Assembly (NCBI RefSeq): GCF_022008365.1
Contig: NZ_JAIRBA010000003.1
Coordinates: forward strand, 115,583 to 179,582
DNA: 64,000 nucleotides
Origin: Aequorivita vitellina
GTDB taxonomy: Bacteria > Bacteroidota > Bacteroidia > Flavobacteriales > Flavobacteriaceae
Reading direction: 5' to 3'
Part shown: positions 50,112 through 59,243 of the stretch, piece by piece
How the letters are laid out: the number at the start of each line of letters is the position of its first letter
Numbering within the stretch: the first letter of the stretch is position 1
Notes under the pieces: model-generated
The model's input: only the letters and a program-made list of their open reading frames with translations
Told to the model about the DNA's origin: nothing
The model's database searches: none
Translations under genes and position numbers: made by a program

Positions 50112-51344
50112 TTGACACCAGAAACCCTTTTCCTCATAATAATCGCAATTCTGCTTATCAGTTTTGTGATAGATCAAGTGTTAGATTTTCTAAATTCCCA
50201 ACATTTTGGAGATCCGCTTCCCGCAGAATTGCAGGATGTTTTTGATGAGGAAGAATACAAAAAATCGCAGCGGTATAAAAAAGAGCGCTATAAATTTGGG
50301 GTTCTCACTTCGGCTGTATCACTTGTTGCTACCCTCCTATTTTTCTTTTTTGACGGCTTTGCTTTTGTGGATGAATTAGCGCGATCAATCTCCAGCAACG
50401 AAATAGTAATCGCTTTGCTCTTCTTCGGAATAATAATGATTGCCAGCGATATTTTAAGCACTCCCTTCAGTTACTACAGCACTTTTGTAATTGAAGAAAA
50501 ATACGGGTTTAACAAAACTACGCGCAAAACTTTTTTCCTCGATAAACTGAAAGGTTGGCTGATGGGCGCGGTTATTGGCGGGCTTCTTTTGGGCGCCATT
50601 ATTTGGTTTTATCAGAGCACAGGCGCGAATTTTTGGCTTTATGCTTGGGGCATCGTTACGGTTTTTACCGTATTGATGAATTTGTTTTATGCACGTTTTA
50701 TCGTTCCCTTATTCAACAAACAAACCCCGCTTGAAGAAGGTTCGCTGCGTTCACAAATAGAAACGTATGCCACGAAAGTAGGTTTTACCCTCGACAAAAT
50801 TTTTGTAATAGACGGCAGTAAACGCAGTACAAAAGCAAATGCCTATTTTTCTGGCTTTGGAAGTGAAAAACGCGTTACACTTTACGACACTTTAATAAAA
50901 GATTTAAACGAAGAAGAAATAGTTGCCGTCCTCGCGCACGAAGTGGGCCATTACAAACGCAACCATATTATCATCAACCTTTTTGCAGCCATTATTACTA
51001 CTGGTTTTACCCTGTGGTTGTTGTCGTTATTTATAGGAAATCCGTTATTATCCGAAGCTTTAAATGTTTCAAAACCCTCTTTTCATATTGGGCTAATAGC
51101 TTTCGGCGTACTATACAGTCCCATTTCTGGGATTACTAATTTTATAATGAATTTTTTAAGCAGAAAGTTTGAATACCAAGCAGACAATTTCGCAAAACAC
51201 ACTTATGCCGCGCGTCCATTGATTTCGGGATTAAAAAAACTATCAAAAAACAGTCTCAGCAATCTCACCCCACATCCCTTGTATGTATTTGTGCATTACT
51301 CGCACCCTACGCTGTTGCAACGGTTCAGAAATTTGAAGAAATAA
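50112..51344 (+). CDS. M48 family (Ste24-type) membrane metallopeptidase
   Basis: The 410-aa protein is a CAAX-protease-like zinc enzyme with several membrane helices. The site is HEVGHY (H276, E277, H280) with the third ligand E354 in FEYQAD, followed by AKHTY. The length and the N-terminal region LDFLNSQHFGDPLP match Ste24 homologues. Bacteria lack prenylated CAAX substrates as a rule, so it is more likely in envelope protein quality control. The TTG start at 50112 is the only one that keeps the first helix. Confidence 0.92.
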   Translation: MTPETLFLIIIAILLISFVIDQVLDFLNSQHFGDPLPAELQDVFDEEEYKKSQRYKKERYKFGVLTSAVSLVATLLFFFFDGFAFVDELARSISSNEIVIALLFFGIIMIASDILSTPFSYYSTFVIEEKYGFNKTTRKTFFLDKLKGWLMGAVIGGLLLGAIIWFYQSTGANFWLYAWGIVTVFTVLMNLFYARFIVPLFNKQTPLEEGSLRSQIETYATKVGFTLDKIFVIDGSKRSTKANAYFSGFGSEKRVTLYDTLIKDLNEEEIVAVLAHEVGHYKRNHIIINLFAAIITTGFTLWLLSLFIGNPLLSEALNVSKPSFHIGLIAFGVLYSPISGITNFIMNFLSRKFEYQADNFAKHTYAARPLISGLKKLSKNSLSNLTPHPLYVFVHYSHPTLLQRFRNLKK

Positions 51345-51345
51345 A

Positions 51346-52638
51346 CTACCTATGCAGAGGCCTCAACGCGGTGGTTTCCTTAAAAAACAGTAGGGCATCA
51401 TACCGCATCGGTACAATAGTGGGCACAAACTGCCGTCTGTCAAATTGAGGGTTGTACACCACCCCTATTGCTCTATGGCCCATTACTTCCAAGTTTTCCT
51501 CTTGACGATCGGCTTCATCAAAAATAAAATAACAGGCATCCATTCCAGTTTTTTTTAGTTTGGTTTCAACACTATTTCGAATGGCGTTAGGAATGGTCAT
51601 TTCTTCCATTCTGGCACCCCATCTGGAACCCGCCATAACTTTACCTTTATAACTGGCAAAACCAATTAGAAAAACATTCTCCTTCCCTAAACTTTCCCGC
51701 TTGAGTTGTCCGATATTTTTTTCACCAGTATTTCGCATGCTGGTAAACGAGGCATCGCCAATATGTGTGTTGTGTGCCCAAACCACTCCTTTTGAATTTT
51801 CACCGTAAAGTGTAAGTAAGTCTCCCACTGTTTCCCGCATATGAAAAACCCTGGAATTCCAAGAAACTGCATCTTTTGAGGCCACACTTTCACGATAAAA
51901 TTCCTCGGCATTATGTACCACAATTGCATTCTGAAGTAAATAAAAATAAGTGTCGTCCGGAAGCGCTTTTAAAGCCTCGCGATTGCTTCTTATATAGTCA
52001 ACCACTCGTTTTGTAGCTGCGGCACAATCTTCTTTTCCGCCTTTTACCGCGTGGGCGTATTGCCAACTTTCACCTTTGTGTGGATTAAAACAATTGTATT
52101 GCTGCTTGGCGAAGTTAAAACTTGATTCATCCGTTTTTTTAAGTACCTCCAAAACCATTTCTTTGGAATGCCATTCATCGTAAACATCCATCCCGTAAAA
52201 CCCAACTTTCTTATCCTGTGGCAAAGAATCGTTGTGTTTTCGTAACCATTCGGCAAGGGCTACAACTTCTTCGTTCGCCCACATCCAAGTGGGCCAACGG
52301 TTTAGTTTCATTAAAACTTCGCGTGCTGACTTTCCAGCGCCTTCAACATTTTTTACATATTGGTTTAGATTGTAAAGACTAGCGAAGTCACCTTCCACAG
52401 CAATAAAATTAAAGTTGTGTTCCGTTATAAGTCGTCTGCTTATAATATCTCGCCACACATAATATTCGTGAGTGCCGTGACTGGCTTCTCCCAGCAAGAC
52501 TAACTTTTTATCGCCCGCAGCAGCAATCAGTGGGTCTAAACTGGAAGCGTTCACGAGCAATTTTGCCTTTTCCGTGAAATTTTGAGCAGATGCCATCATA
52601 AGTGAAAAAATCATTAAAAGTGTTGCACGCAACTTCAT
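51346..52638 (-). CDS. secreted erythromycin esterase-like protein
   Basis: The 430-aa protein has a signal peptide (about residues 1-19) and the erythromycin esterase superfamily residues: LGEASHGTHEYY (E51, H54), AVEGDF (E82), RWPTWMWANEE and VVWAHNTHIGD. The family includes EreA/EreB but also many esterases or hydrolases not tied to macrolides; no resistance is implied without testing. Signal peptides are unusual for EreA-type resistance enzymes, which favours another substrate. Confidence 0.88.
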   Translation of the reverse strand: MKLRATLLMIFSLMMASAQNFTEKAKLLVNASSLDPLIAAAGDKKLVLLGEASHGTHEYYVWRDIISRRLITEHNFNFIAVEGDFASLYNLNQYVKNVEGAGKSAREVLMKLNRWPTWMWANEEVVALAEWLRKHNDSLPQDKKVGFYGMDVYDEWHSKEMVLEVLKKTDESSFNFAKQQYNCFNPHKGESWQYAHAVKGGKEDCAAATKRVVDYIRSNREALKALPDDTYFYLLQNAIVVHNAEEFYRESVASKDAVSWNSRVFHMRETVGDLLTLYGENSKGVVWAHNTHIGDASFTSMRNTGEKNIGQLKRESLGKENVFLIGFASYKGKVMAGSRWGARMEEMTIPNAIRNSVETKLKKTGMDACYFIFDEADRQEENLEVMGHRAIGVVYNPQFDRRQFVPTIVPMRYDALLFFKETTALRPLHR

Positions 52639-52773
52639 AAATTGACGTATTAATGGATAATTTCAATATAAGAAGAATTAGCGACATGTTCCAACAAAGC
52701 CATCGCGTTTAAAGCTGAAAAATAGTCCGTAAAAATATAAATTGAATTACCTTTAAAAGTAAATTCAAAGAAA

Positions 52774-53955
52774 TTGAAACCCATCACCCGCACCGTATGG
52801 ATTCTGTCGCTCGTCAGTCTATTTACAGATATGGCCAGCGAAATGCTTTATCCAATCATCCCCATCTATTTAAAAAGTATCGGGTTTTCAATTTTGTTGA
52901 TTGGAATTTTGGAAGGTTTGGTAGAAGCCGTAGCGGGACTGAGCAAAGGCTATTTTGGACAGTTGAGCGACAGCAAAGCCAAGCGCGCGCCATTCGTACA
53001 ATTGGGGTATTCGCTTAGCGCCATTTCAAAGCCAATGATGGCGTTTTTTGTTTATCCAATCTACATATTTTTTGTCCGCACAATTGATCGACTCGGAAAA
53101 GGAATCCGTACCGGGGCGCGCGATGCAATGCTTTCGGCCGAAACAACAAAAGCTAACAAGGGAAAAGTTTTTGGCTTCCATCGCTCTATGGATACGTTTG
53201 GTGCCGTTTTGGGTCCCGCCCTCGCGCTAATCTATTTATATTATTATCCGGCAGATTATATCAACCTTTTTTACATTGCTTTTATTCCCGGAGTTTTGGC
53301 GGTTGTGGCGTCGCTTCTCTTGAAAGACAAAAAAGTTGAAATCGTCGCTGAAAAGAAAAAGCTATCCTTCTTCTCGTTCCTTAATTATTGGAAACAAAGT
53401 TCTTCGGAATACCGAAAAGTAGTTCTCGGATTATTATTCTTCGCACTTTTCAATAGCAGCGATGTGTTTCTTCTTTTAAAAGCGAAAGACGCCGGACTGG
53501 ATGACACTTGGGTAATTGGCATTTACATTTTCTACAATTTAATTTACGCCCTCACTGCATTCCCTTTGGGAAGTTTCGCTGATAAAATTGGGTTGAAAAA
53601 AATGTTTGTTTTCGGATTAATAATCTTCAGTTTGGTTTACTTCGGAATGAGTTTAACAACAAATCTATACGCCATTATCGCCCTCTTTTTCGGCTATGGA
53701 ATTTACGCAGCCGCAACCGAAGGTATTTCAAAAGCGTGGATTACTAATATTTCCAAAGAAAAAGACACCGCGACGGCCGTGGGCACATATTCCGCATTTC
53801 AAAGTATAATCGCAATGATTGCGAGTGTTATGGCTGGTTTGTTGTGGTTTTATTTTGGAGCGAATGTTACGTTTTTTGTATCTGCCTTTGCAACATTGCT
53901 GGTTGTACTTTATTTTCTGGGGAATGTTTCATCGGCTAAAAAAAACAGACGCTAG
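52774..53955 (+). CDS. MFS transporter
   Basis: The 393-aa protein has about eleven to twelve membrane helices and the MFS loop motif between helices 2 and 3 (GYFGQLSDSKAKRAPF), repeated weakly in the second half (GSFADKIGLKKMF). FTDMASEMLYPIIPIYL at helix 1 is common in a subgroup of MFS exporters. The substrate is unknown. The start is TTG at 52774. A short AAGGTTT palindrome lies after the stop. Confidence 0.9.
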   Translation: MKPITRTVWILSLVSLFTDMASEMLYPIIPIYLKSIGFSILLIGILEGLVEAVAGLSKGYFGQLSDSKAKRAPFVQLGYSLSAISKPMMAFFVYPIYIFFVRTIDRLGKGIRTGARDAMLSAETTKANKGKVFGFHRSMDTFGAVLGPALALIYLYYYPADYINLFYIAFIPGVLAVVASLLLKDKKVEIVAEKKKLSFFSFLNYWKQSSSEYRKVVLGLLFFALFNSSDVFLLLKAKDAGLDDTWVIGIYIFYNLIYALTAFPLGSFADKIGLKKMFVFGLIIFSLVYFGMSLTTNLYAIIALFFGYGIYAAATEGISKAWITNISKEKDTATAVGTYSAFQSIIAMIASVMAGLLWFYFGANVTFFVSAFATLLVVLYFLGNVSSAKKNRR

Positions 53956-53963
53956 TATAAAAC

Positions 53964-53980
53964 AAGGTTTTGGAAACCTT
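53964..53980. repeat. short AAGGTTT-TGG-AAACCTT palindrome
   Basis: A 7-bp stem with a 3-base loop, followed by GCAGGTTC, 8 bases after the MFS stop. AAGGTTTTnAAACCTTGCAGGTT repeats are scattered in flavobacterial genomes. No T run follows, so it is not a standard terminator. Confidence 0.5.
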
Positions 53981-54054
53981 GCAGGTTCAAAAAAACGGCA
54001 ACCATTTCTAAAAAACAATAAACAAGAAACCATAAACAATAACCAATAGAATAT

Positions 54055-54062
54055 TATCTTTG
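54055..54062 (+). promoter_or_regulatory. -7 element of pheT
   Basis: TATCTTTG, perfect consensus, 24 bases before ATG 54087. No clear -33 element. Confidence 0.6.
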
Positions 54063-54086
54063 CCCACTGTTTAGAATTTTACACTT

Positions 54087-56513
54087 ATGAATATTTCTTA
54101 CAATTGGCTTAAAGAATTTATCAACCTGCCGTGGGATGCCGAAAAAACTGGCGAACTATTAACAGACCTCGGTCTTGAAGTAGAAGGAATAGAGGACTTT
54201 TCTTCCGTAAAAGGCGGCTTGGAAGGGGTTGTGGTTGGGCACGTTTTAGAATGCGTTCAGCACACAAATGCAGACCGATTAAAAGTGACTAAAGTAGATG
54301 TGGGCAGCGGTGAAGTTTTGCAAATAGTTTGTGGCGCACCCAATGTTGCCGTTGGTCAAAAAGTACCCGTAGCCACCATTGGCACTACACTTTATGATGC
54401 CGATGAAAAACCTTGGGAGATAAAAAAAGGTAAAATTCGCGGCGAAGTTAGCGAAGGAATGATCTGTGCCGAAGACGAATTAGGTATCGGAAAATCGCAC
54501 GACGGAATTATGGTTTTAGACGGAAAACTTAAACCTGGAACCCCGCTCGCAAAGGTTTTGGAAGTTGAAAACGACAAAGTTTTTGAAATAGGTCTTACAC
54601 CCAATAGAGCCGATGCCATGAGCCATTGGGGTGTCGCTCGCGATTTAAAAGCTGGCTTGCTTCACCACGATATTTCTACAAAACTAAACACCCCTTCATC
54701 AAGTAGTTTTAGAGTAGATAATCGCACGCTGAAAATTGATATAAAAGTTGAAAACAGCACTTTGGCACCTCGTTATTGCGGAATTACAATTAGCAATATT
54801 AAAGTTGGAGCCTCTCCTATTTGGATTCAAAATAGGTTGAAGGCCATAGGTATTTCACCTATCAACAACATTGTTGATGTTACAAATTATGTGCTACACG
54901 AACTTGGGCAGCCGTTACATGCCTTCGACACAGCAAAAATTACAGGAAATACGGTAAAGGTAAAGACTTTGCCCACGGGAACTAAATTCACCACTTTAGA
55001 CGGCGTTGAGCGCGAGCTTCACGAAGAAGATTTAATGATTTGCGATGCCGAAAAACCCATGTGTATCGCCGGTGTTTACGGCGGAATAAATAGCGGTGTA
55101 ACCGAAGAAACAACCAGCATTTTCTTAGAAAGTGCCTATTTTAATCCGGTTAGTATTCGCAAAACTGCAAAACGACACAGTTTAAGTACCGATGCTTCGT
55201 TCAGATTTGAAAGAGGAATAGATCCTAACATTACAGACTATGCCCTGAGGCGTGCCGCCATTTTAATTCTTCAAGTTGCAGGCGGAGAAATAACAAGTGA
55301 TTTAATTGATTTTTACCCTAAAAAAATTGATGACCATCAAGTTTTCCTAAATTTTGAAAAGGCCGATAAATTAATTGGTGAAGAAATTTCAAAGGAAACC
55401 ATCAAGGAAATTCTTACGTCGCTGGAGATGAAAATTAATAATGTAACCGAAACTGGAATTGGGATGACAATTCCCGCATACCGCAACGACGTTACGCGCG
55501 ACGTGGATGTTATTGAGGAAATTCTTCGTGTTTACGGTTATAACAATGTAAAATTTACTGAAAAATTAAACGCTTCTATTTCCACGATTTTACCGGGCAG
55601 CGATTATTCGGTTCAAAATAAAATAGCTTCGCAACTCACGGCACTTGGGTATCACGAAATGCTGAACAACTCGCTTACATCCCCAAATTATTCCGGTTTA
55701 AGTGAAACTATAAAGGATCATTTTAACGTATCGATGCTGAATCCGTTAAGTCAGGATTTATCAGTAATGCGCCAATCTATGCTGTTTTCTGGCTTGGAAG
55801 CAATTGAATACAACAGCAACAGAAAAAGCAGTGATTTAAAGTTTTTTGAATTCGGGAAAACCTATCACAATTTCCCGGGTGGCCGTACAGAAATGAAACA
55901 TTTATCATTGTTTATCACCGGTTTAAAAGCTAAAAGCAACTGGGCTGTGCCCGAAAAACATAGCAATTTTTTCTTCGGAAAAGGGACAGTTGCCGCTATA
56001 ATGGAGCGCTTAGGTCTTGATGATTATTCAGAAGAAACTACCGAAAACGATGTGTTTTCTGAAGCAATTGCCTTTAAAAGAAACAAAGATATTATTGTCG
56101 AATTTGGAATAGTGAAGCAAAAAATAACAACCGAATTTGACGTTGACGCCGAAGTTTTCTTCGCAGATTTTAATTGGGATGCGGTGCTAAAACAAATTTC
56201 TACGAAAAACTTCAAGTTAAAACCAATTGCCAAATTTCAAGCAGTTCAGCGCGATTTCGCATTGCTTTTGGACGACGCTGTAAAATTTGACGATCTGCGT
56301 AAAGCTGCACTTCAAACAGAAAAAAAACTTTTAAAATCTGTTACCTTGTTTGATGTTTACAAAGGCAAAAATCTGCCCGAAGGAAAAAAGAGTTATGCCC
56401 TTAGCTTCACCATTAAAGACGCTGAAAAAACACTGACGGACAAACAGGTTGACAAAATAATGAAGAAGTTGCAGCACAAATTTGAAAGTGAATTTGGAGC
56501 TTCGCTGCGATAA
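54087..56513 (+). CDS. pheT: phenylalanyl-tRNA synthetase beta subunit
   Basis: The 808-aa subunit completes the alpha2-beta2 enzyme that charges tRNA-Phe. The tRNA-binding (EMAP-like) domain is at about residues 40-150 (HVLECVQHTNADRLKVTKVD), followed by the B3/B4 editing domain (GVYGGINSGVTEETTSIFLES), the B5 domain (AYRNDVTRDVDVIEEILRVYGYNN), the core and the C-terminal anticodon-binding domain (FQAVQRDFALLLDD). No pheS is adjacent. It ends at a bidirectional terminator. Confidence 0.97.
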   Translation: MNISYNWLKEFINLPWDAEKTGELLTDLGLEVEGIEDFSSVKGGLEGVVVGHVLECVQHTNADRLKVTKVDVGSGEVLQIVCGAPNVAVGQKVPVATIGTTLYDADEKPWEIKKGKIRGEVSEGMICAEDELGIGKSHDGIMVLDGKLKPGTPLAKVLEVENDKVFEIGLTPNRADAMSHWGVARDLKAGLLHHDISTKLNTPSSSSFRVDNRTLKIDIKVENSTLAPRYCGITISNIKVGASPIWIQNRLKAIGISPINNIVDVTNYVLHELGQPLHAFDTAKITGNTVKVKTLPTGTKFTTLDGVERELHEEDLMICDAEKPMCIAGVYGGINSGVTEETTSIFLESAYFNPVSIRKTAKRHSLSTDASFRFERGIDPNITDYALRRAAILILQVAGGEITSDLIDFYPKKIDDHQVFLNFEKADKLIGEEISKETIKEILTSLEMKINNVTETGIGMTIPAYRNDVTRDVDVIEEILRVYGYNNVKFTEKLNASISTILPGSDYSVQNKIASQLTALGYHEMLNNSLTSPNYSGLSETIKDHFNVSMLNPLSQDLSVMRQSMLFSGLEAIEYNSNRKSSDLKFFEFGKTYHNFPGGRTEMKHLSLFITGLKAKSNWAVPEKHSNFFFGKGTVAAIMERLGLDDYSEETTENDVFSEAIAFKRNKDIIVEFGIVKQKITTEFDVDAEVFFADFNWDAVLKQISTKNFKLKPIAKFQAVQRDFALLLDDAVKFDDLRKAALQTEKKLLKSVTLFDVYKGKNLPEGKKSYALSFTIKDAEKTLTDKQVDKIMKKLQHKFESEFGASLR

Positions 56514-56527
56514 ACAGATATTGAAAT

Positions 56528-56563
56528 AAAAAAACGGCGACCTTTAAAAAGTCGCCGTTTTTT
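56528..56563. terminator. bidirectional terminator between pheT and the fasciclin gene
   Basis: AAAAAACGGCGAC pairs with GTCGCCGTTTTTT around a 9-base loop; 13-bp stem with flanking A and T runs. Confidence 0.9.
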
Positions 56564-56582
56564 GTTTTAAGTGTATTTAAAA

Positions 56583-57161
56583 CTAATTCCCAGAAGGTGG
56601 GAATACCAAGCCATTTACTATATGAAAAAATCCATTTTTATGGTAAAAATCTGATGCTATAATTGTTGCGGTATTGTTGTCTTCATCAAACAGCATAAGC
56701 ACTCCGTCTTCTTCTTTAATGCCCAATCGCTGCCCTTCAACTGTAGTTAGATAGGCTTGCCCACCATTTTCTTTAACTGCATTTTCAAGACTGTTTTTAT
56801 CTAATCTGCCAGGAACGGCTAAATATTTCACAATTGCGTTTACCAATCTGGAATTATCCAAAATTGAATCTCTGGTTTTTTCAGGCAAATCGGTAAAGGC
56901 TTCATCTGCAATAGCAAAAATAGTTACCATTTCTTGCTTTTCCAGCGTTTTTCGCAATGGATCGTTTTTTAAAATTTTCGCCAAAAGGGTAAAATCTGGT
57001 GCTTCTTCTAAATTTTCGTAAAAGGTTTTGCTAGAGGTGAAATTGCTTTCACCCAAAACTTTGGAAACCTCTTTATTATTAGTTGAAAGATATTTTTGTG
57101 CCGAAACAGTAGTGCCGAAGCAAATTATAAAAAGTAGAAAAAATATACGGTTAAGTTTCAT
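56583..57161 (-). CDS. secreted fasciclin (FAS1) domain protein
   Basis: The 192-aa product has a signal peptide (ending TTVSAQ) and one FAS1 domain (about residues 45-190): PDFTLLAKILKND, VTIFAIADEAFTDLPEK, LVNAIVKYLAVPGRLD and the conserved end IIASDFYHKNGFFHIVNGLVFP. FAS1 domains mediate adhesion at cell surfaces. Unlike many paralogues there is no second domain or anchor, so it is probably periplasmic or released. Confidence 0.9.
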   Translation of the reverse strand: MKLNRIFFLLFIICFGTTVSAQKYLSTNNKEVSKVLGESNFTSSKTFYENLEEAPDFTLLAKILKNDPLRKTLEKQEMVTIFAIADEAFTDLPEKTRDSILDNSRLVNAIVKYLAVPGRLDKNSLENAVKENGGQAYLTTVEGQRLGIKEEDGVLMLFDEDNNTATIIASDFYHKNGFFHIVNGLVFPPSGN

Positions 57162-57402
57162 CTGTTTTAAATAGTTTTAAAAGCCGAAATTGAAATGCCT
57201 GATTTTTCATTGGCATTTGACTTATAAATTGGTATTGGACAATTACTAAAAAATTATGGCTGTAAATATAATAAAATACAAAGCCAATTATTCCATAAAC
57301 GCAAAAGGCTTGAATTTATTAAAAAAATACCCGCAAATGTGTTAAATTGTTGTTTTGCTGAAATGTACTGTGTAAATTTAGTTTTCCAAAAAAATACTGA
57401 TC

Positions 57403-58119
57403 ATGTTTTCAAGAACAAATATTGAAAAACAGCTGCTAAAATCGCGATCCAAACGCATTAACGAGCAAGCTGTTATGGAGGAAGTACAACGTATATTTTC
57501 TAAAAACTCAAAGCAACGCGAAGAAATTCTTTCAACCTTAACTAAAAAATCTGTTGAAACAGAAAACAATTTCAATTTTGACTTGTTGGACGGCTCGCAT
57601 ATTTTTCATATTGACGATATTAAAAACCTATGCATTACCTATCGTTTGCGGTTTTTAGATTCGCATTATTTTAAGGGAGATTTTCCCGAAGAAGCCATTT
57701 CAAAAATAAGAAGCCTTGAAAATAAACACGAGATTGCCTTAAAAAATTTTAAAATAGTTGCACCAGCAAAATTGCTAAAACTAGAAAATGCAGACGATCC
57801 CTTACTTTTTGCACCAATGGGCAATGATTATTTTTACCTAATTCACAAATGGGGGAAAGACTTACACCCGTTTAGAAAATTGCTTATGTGGCCGTATAAA
57901 TATTTTGATAATTTGGTGTTTACTGTGGTGGTTTTAAGCATACTTCTTACTGCAATTGTGCCAATGCAATGGCTCACCCCCCACGCCGGAATTGGCGAGT
58001 ATTTATTTTTGGCTTTCTTCATTTTTATCGGGATGGGCGGAATGGTAATTCTTTACGGCTTTTCAAAAGGGAAAAATTTCAATAACGCAATTTGGAACAG
58101 CAAATATTACAATGCTTAA
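57403..58119 (+). CDS. membrane protein of unknown function (238 aa)
   Basis: The N-terminal 150 residues are soluble and basic to mixed (FSRTNIEKQLLKSRSKR), with a middle section FHIDDIKNLCITYRLRFLDSHYFKG. Two membrane helices lie near the C-terminus (about residues 168-190 and 198-222). A segment LFAPMGNDYFYLIHKWGKDLHPFRKL links the parts. It looks conserved in flavobacteria but I do not recognise a named family. It is followed by the DUF2007 genes. Confidence 0.75.
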   Translation: MFSRTNIEKQLLKSRSKRINEQAVMEEVQRIFSKNSKQREEILSTLTKKSVETENNFNFDLLDGSHIFHIDDIKNLCITYRLRFLDSHYFKGDFPEEAISKIRSLENKHEIALKNFKIVAPAKLLKLENADDPLLFAPMGNDYFYLIHKWGKDLHPFRKLLMWPYKYFDNLVFTVVVLSILLTAIVPMQWLTPHAGIGEYLFLAFFIFIGMGGMVILYGFSKGKNFNNAIWNSKYYNA

Positions 58120-58184
58120 ATCTAGGTTATAGGTTGTTGGTAATAGGTAGAAGATAAATATTAAGAGTTTAAAAAAATAAAATT

Positions 58185-58424
58185 ATGACAGCAAATACAG
58201 AAGAAACAGTTCGCATTTATACCGGTTCAGATATTTTGGCTAAGGCTTTGGTAGACAGGCTGGAAGAAGTAAACATTACCCCGATACTTCGCGATGACGA
58301 ACAAAGCGGCGTTATGTTTGGCTCCGGAAATAAATTTGACGATCAAGTGCGTATTTTCGTTCGGAAAGACGAATTGGCAATGGCCCAACCCATCGTGGAT
58401 GCTTATCTAAAAGAAATAGAATAA
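58185..58424 (+). CDS. DUF2007 family small protein (copy 1)
   Basis: The 79-aa product matches DUF2007, a small ferredoxin-like fold described as a putative signal-transducing protein: RIYTGSDILAKALVDRLEEVNI, then VRIFVRKDELAMAQPIVDAYLKE. The paralogue at 58496 shares RIYTG and the helix-strand pattern. Neither has an enzymatic motif. It probably shares an operon with copy 2 and the RDD gene, although a promoter lies between. Confidence 0.83.
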   Translation: MTANTEETVRIYTGSDILAKALVDRLEEVNITPILRDDEQSGVMFGSGNKFDDQVRIFVRKDELAMAQPIVDAYLKEIE

Positions 58425-58475
58425 AATTGGCGGTGCCTGGTGCGTAATATAATTTTTTAAACGCGTTTACTATTC

Positions 58476-58483
58476 TACCTTTG
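58476..58483 (+). promoter_or_regulatory. -7 element of DUF2007 copy 2
   Basis: TACCTTTG, perfect consensus, 12 bases before ATG 58496. It overlaps the longer in-frame start at 58481, which favours the shorter ORF. Confidence 0.5.
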
Positions 58484-58495
58484 TTAAAAAAATCT

Positions 58496-58726
58496 ATGTC
58501 TGACACAAAACGAATATATACCGGACCAACGCTAATTGCTAAAGGCTTAGTTGCACGCTTAAACGAAATAGGCATTAGCCCAATAGAACGTAACGACCAC
58601 GACAGTAGTTTGCGAGCAGGTTTTACCATGAGCATTGCAAACCAAACGATGGTTTTTATCAGAAATGATGAATATGAAAAGGCTCAAAGTACCATCGATG
58701 AGTTTTTAGTAGAAATTGATGAATAA
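58496..58726 (+). CDS. DUF2007 family small protein (copy 2)
   Basis: A 76-aa protein from ATG 58496 (SDTKRIYTGPTLIAKGLVARLNEIGISPIE written in parts). It is a tandem paralogue of copy 1 (shared RIYTG, AK-L-V-RL, and AQ-ID-L-EI ends) but differs in the middle loop (SSLRAGFTMSIANQ). The pair probably arose by duplication. Function unknown. Confidence 0.8.
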   Translation: MSDTKRIYTGPTLIAKGLVARLNEIGISPIERNDHDSSLRAGFTMSIANQTMVFIRNDEYEKAQSTIDEFLVEIDE

Positions 58727-58746
58727 TAAAATGAAGCTCCACAGTA

Positions 58747-59169
58747 ATGAACTTTAATAACAAAAGAATATTCGCATTTTTAATCGATTTACTGATTATC
58801 GCAACAATCTCGTCGCTATTTTCAGGCTTTTTCGAGATTGAAAGAGCGTTGGGCACAACCACTATCTTTGACCAAACTGTTACCTACGGAATCAGTTGGT
58901 CCTTTTTATTCTACGCGATGTATTTTATTATTTTCGATATTTTCAATGATGCAATTACTGTTGGAAAACAGCTATTAAAAATTAAAGTTGTTTTAAAAAA
59001 CGACAACCCATTAAGCCTGCGAGCCCAAATATATCGCACTGTTTTAAAAACAATAAGTATTCTATTTCTACCAATTAGCGCATTTGTATTTCTAATAAAT
59101 GGAAAAACGCTTCAGGACAGCTATTGTAACACGAAAACCGTAGAAAACTCATTTAGTTTTACCAATTAA
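58747..59169 (+). CDS. RDD family membrane protein
   Basis: The 140-aa protein fits the RDD family: a start with R and D in the first helix (KRIFAFLIDLLIIATIS), a second helix (WSFLFYAMYFIIFDIF), the loop ITVGKQLLKIKVV, and a third helix. The family has three membrane helices; some members are ion transporters, most are uncharacterised. It lies 20 bases after DUF2007 copy 2 and ends at a strong hairpin. Confidence 0.85.
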   Translation: MNFNNKRIFAFLIDLLIIATISSLFSGFFEIERALGTTTIFDQTVTYGISWSFLFYAMYFIIFDIFNDAITVGKQLLKIKVVLKNDNPLSLRAQIYRTVLKTISILFLPISAFVFLINGKTLQDSYCNTKTVENSFSFTN

Positions 59170-59171
59170 AA

Positions 59172-59221
59172 AAAACGTCAGCATTGATTTTGAAGGTTTT
59201 TCAAATCAATGCTGACGTTTT
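59172..59221. terminator. bidirectional terminator between RDD and ABC-F genes
   Basis: A perfect 19-bp stem (AAAACGTCAGCATTGATTT and its complement) with a 12-base loop and flanking A/T runs, one of the strongest hairpins in the window. Confidence 0.9.
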
Positions 59222-59243
59222 AAATTTTTGTTTTTAGCTATGG

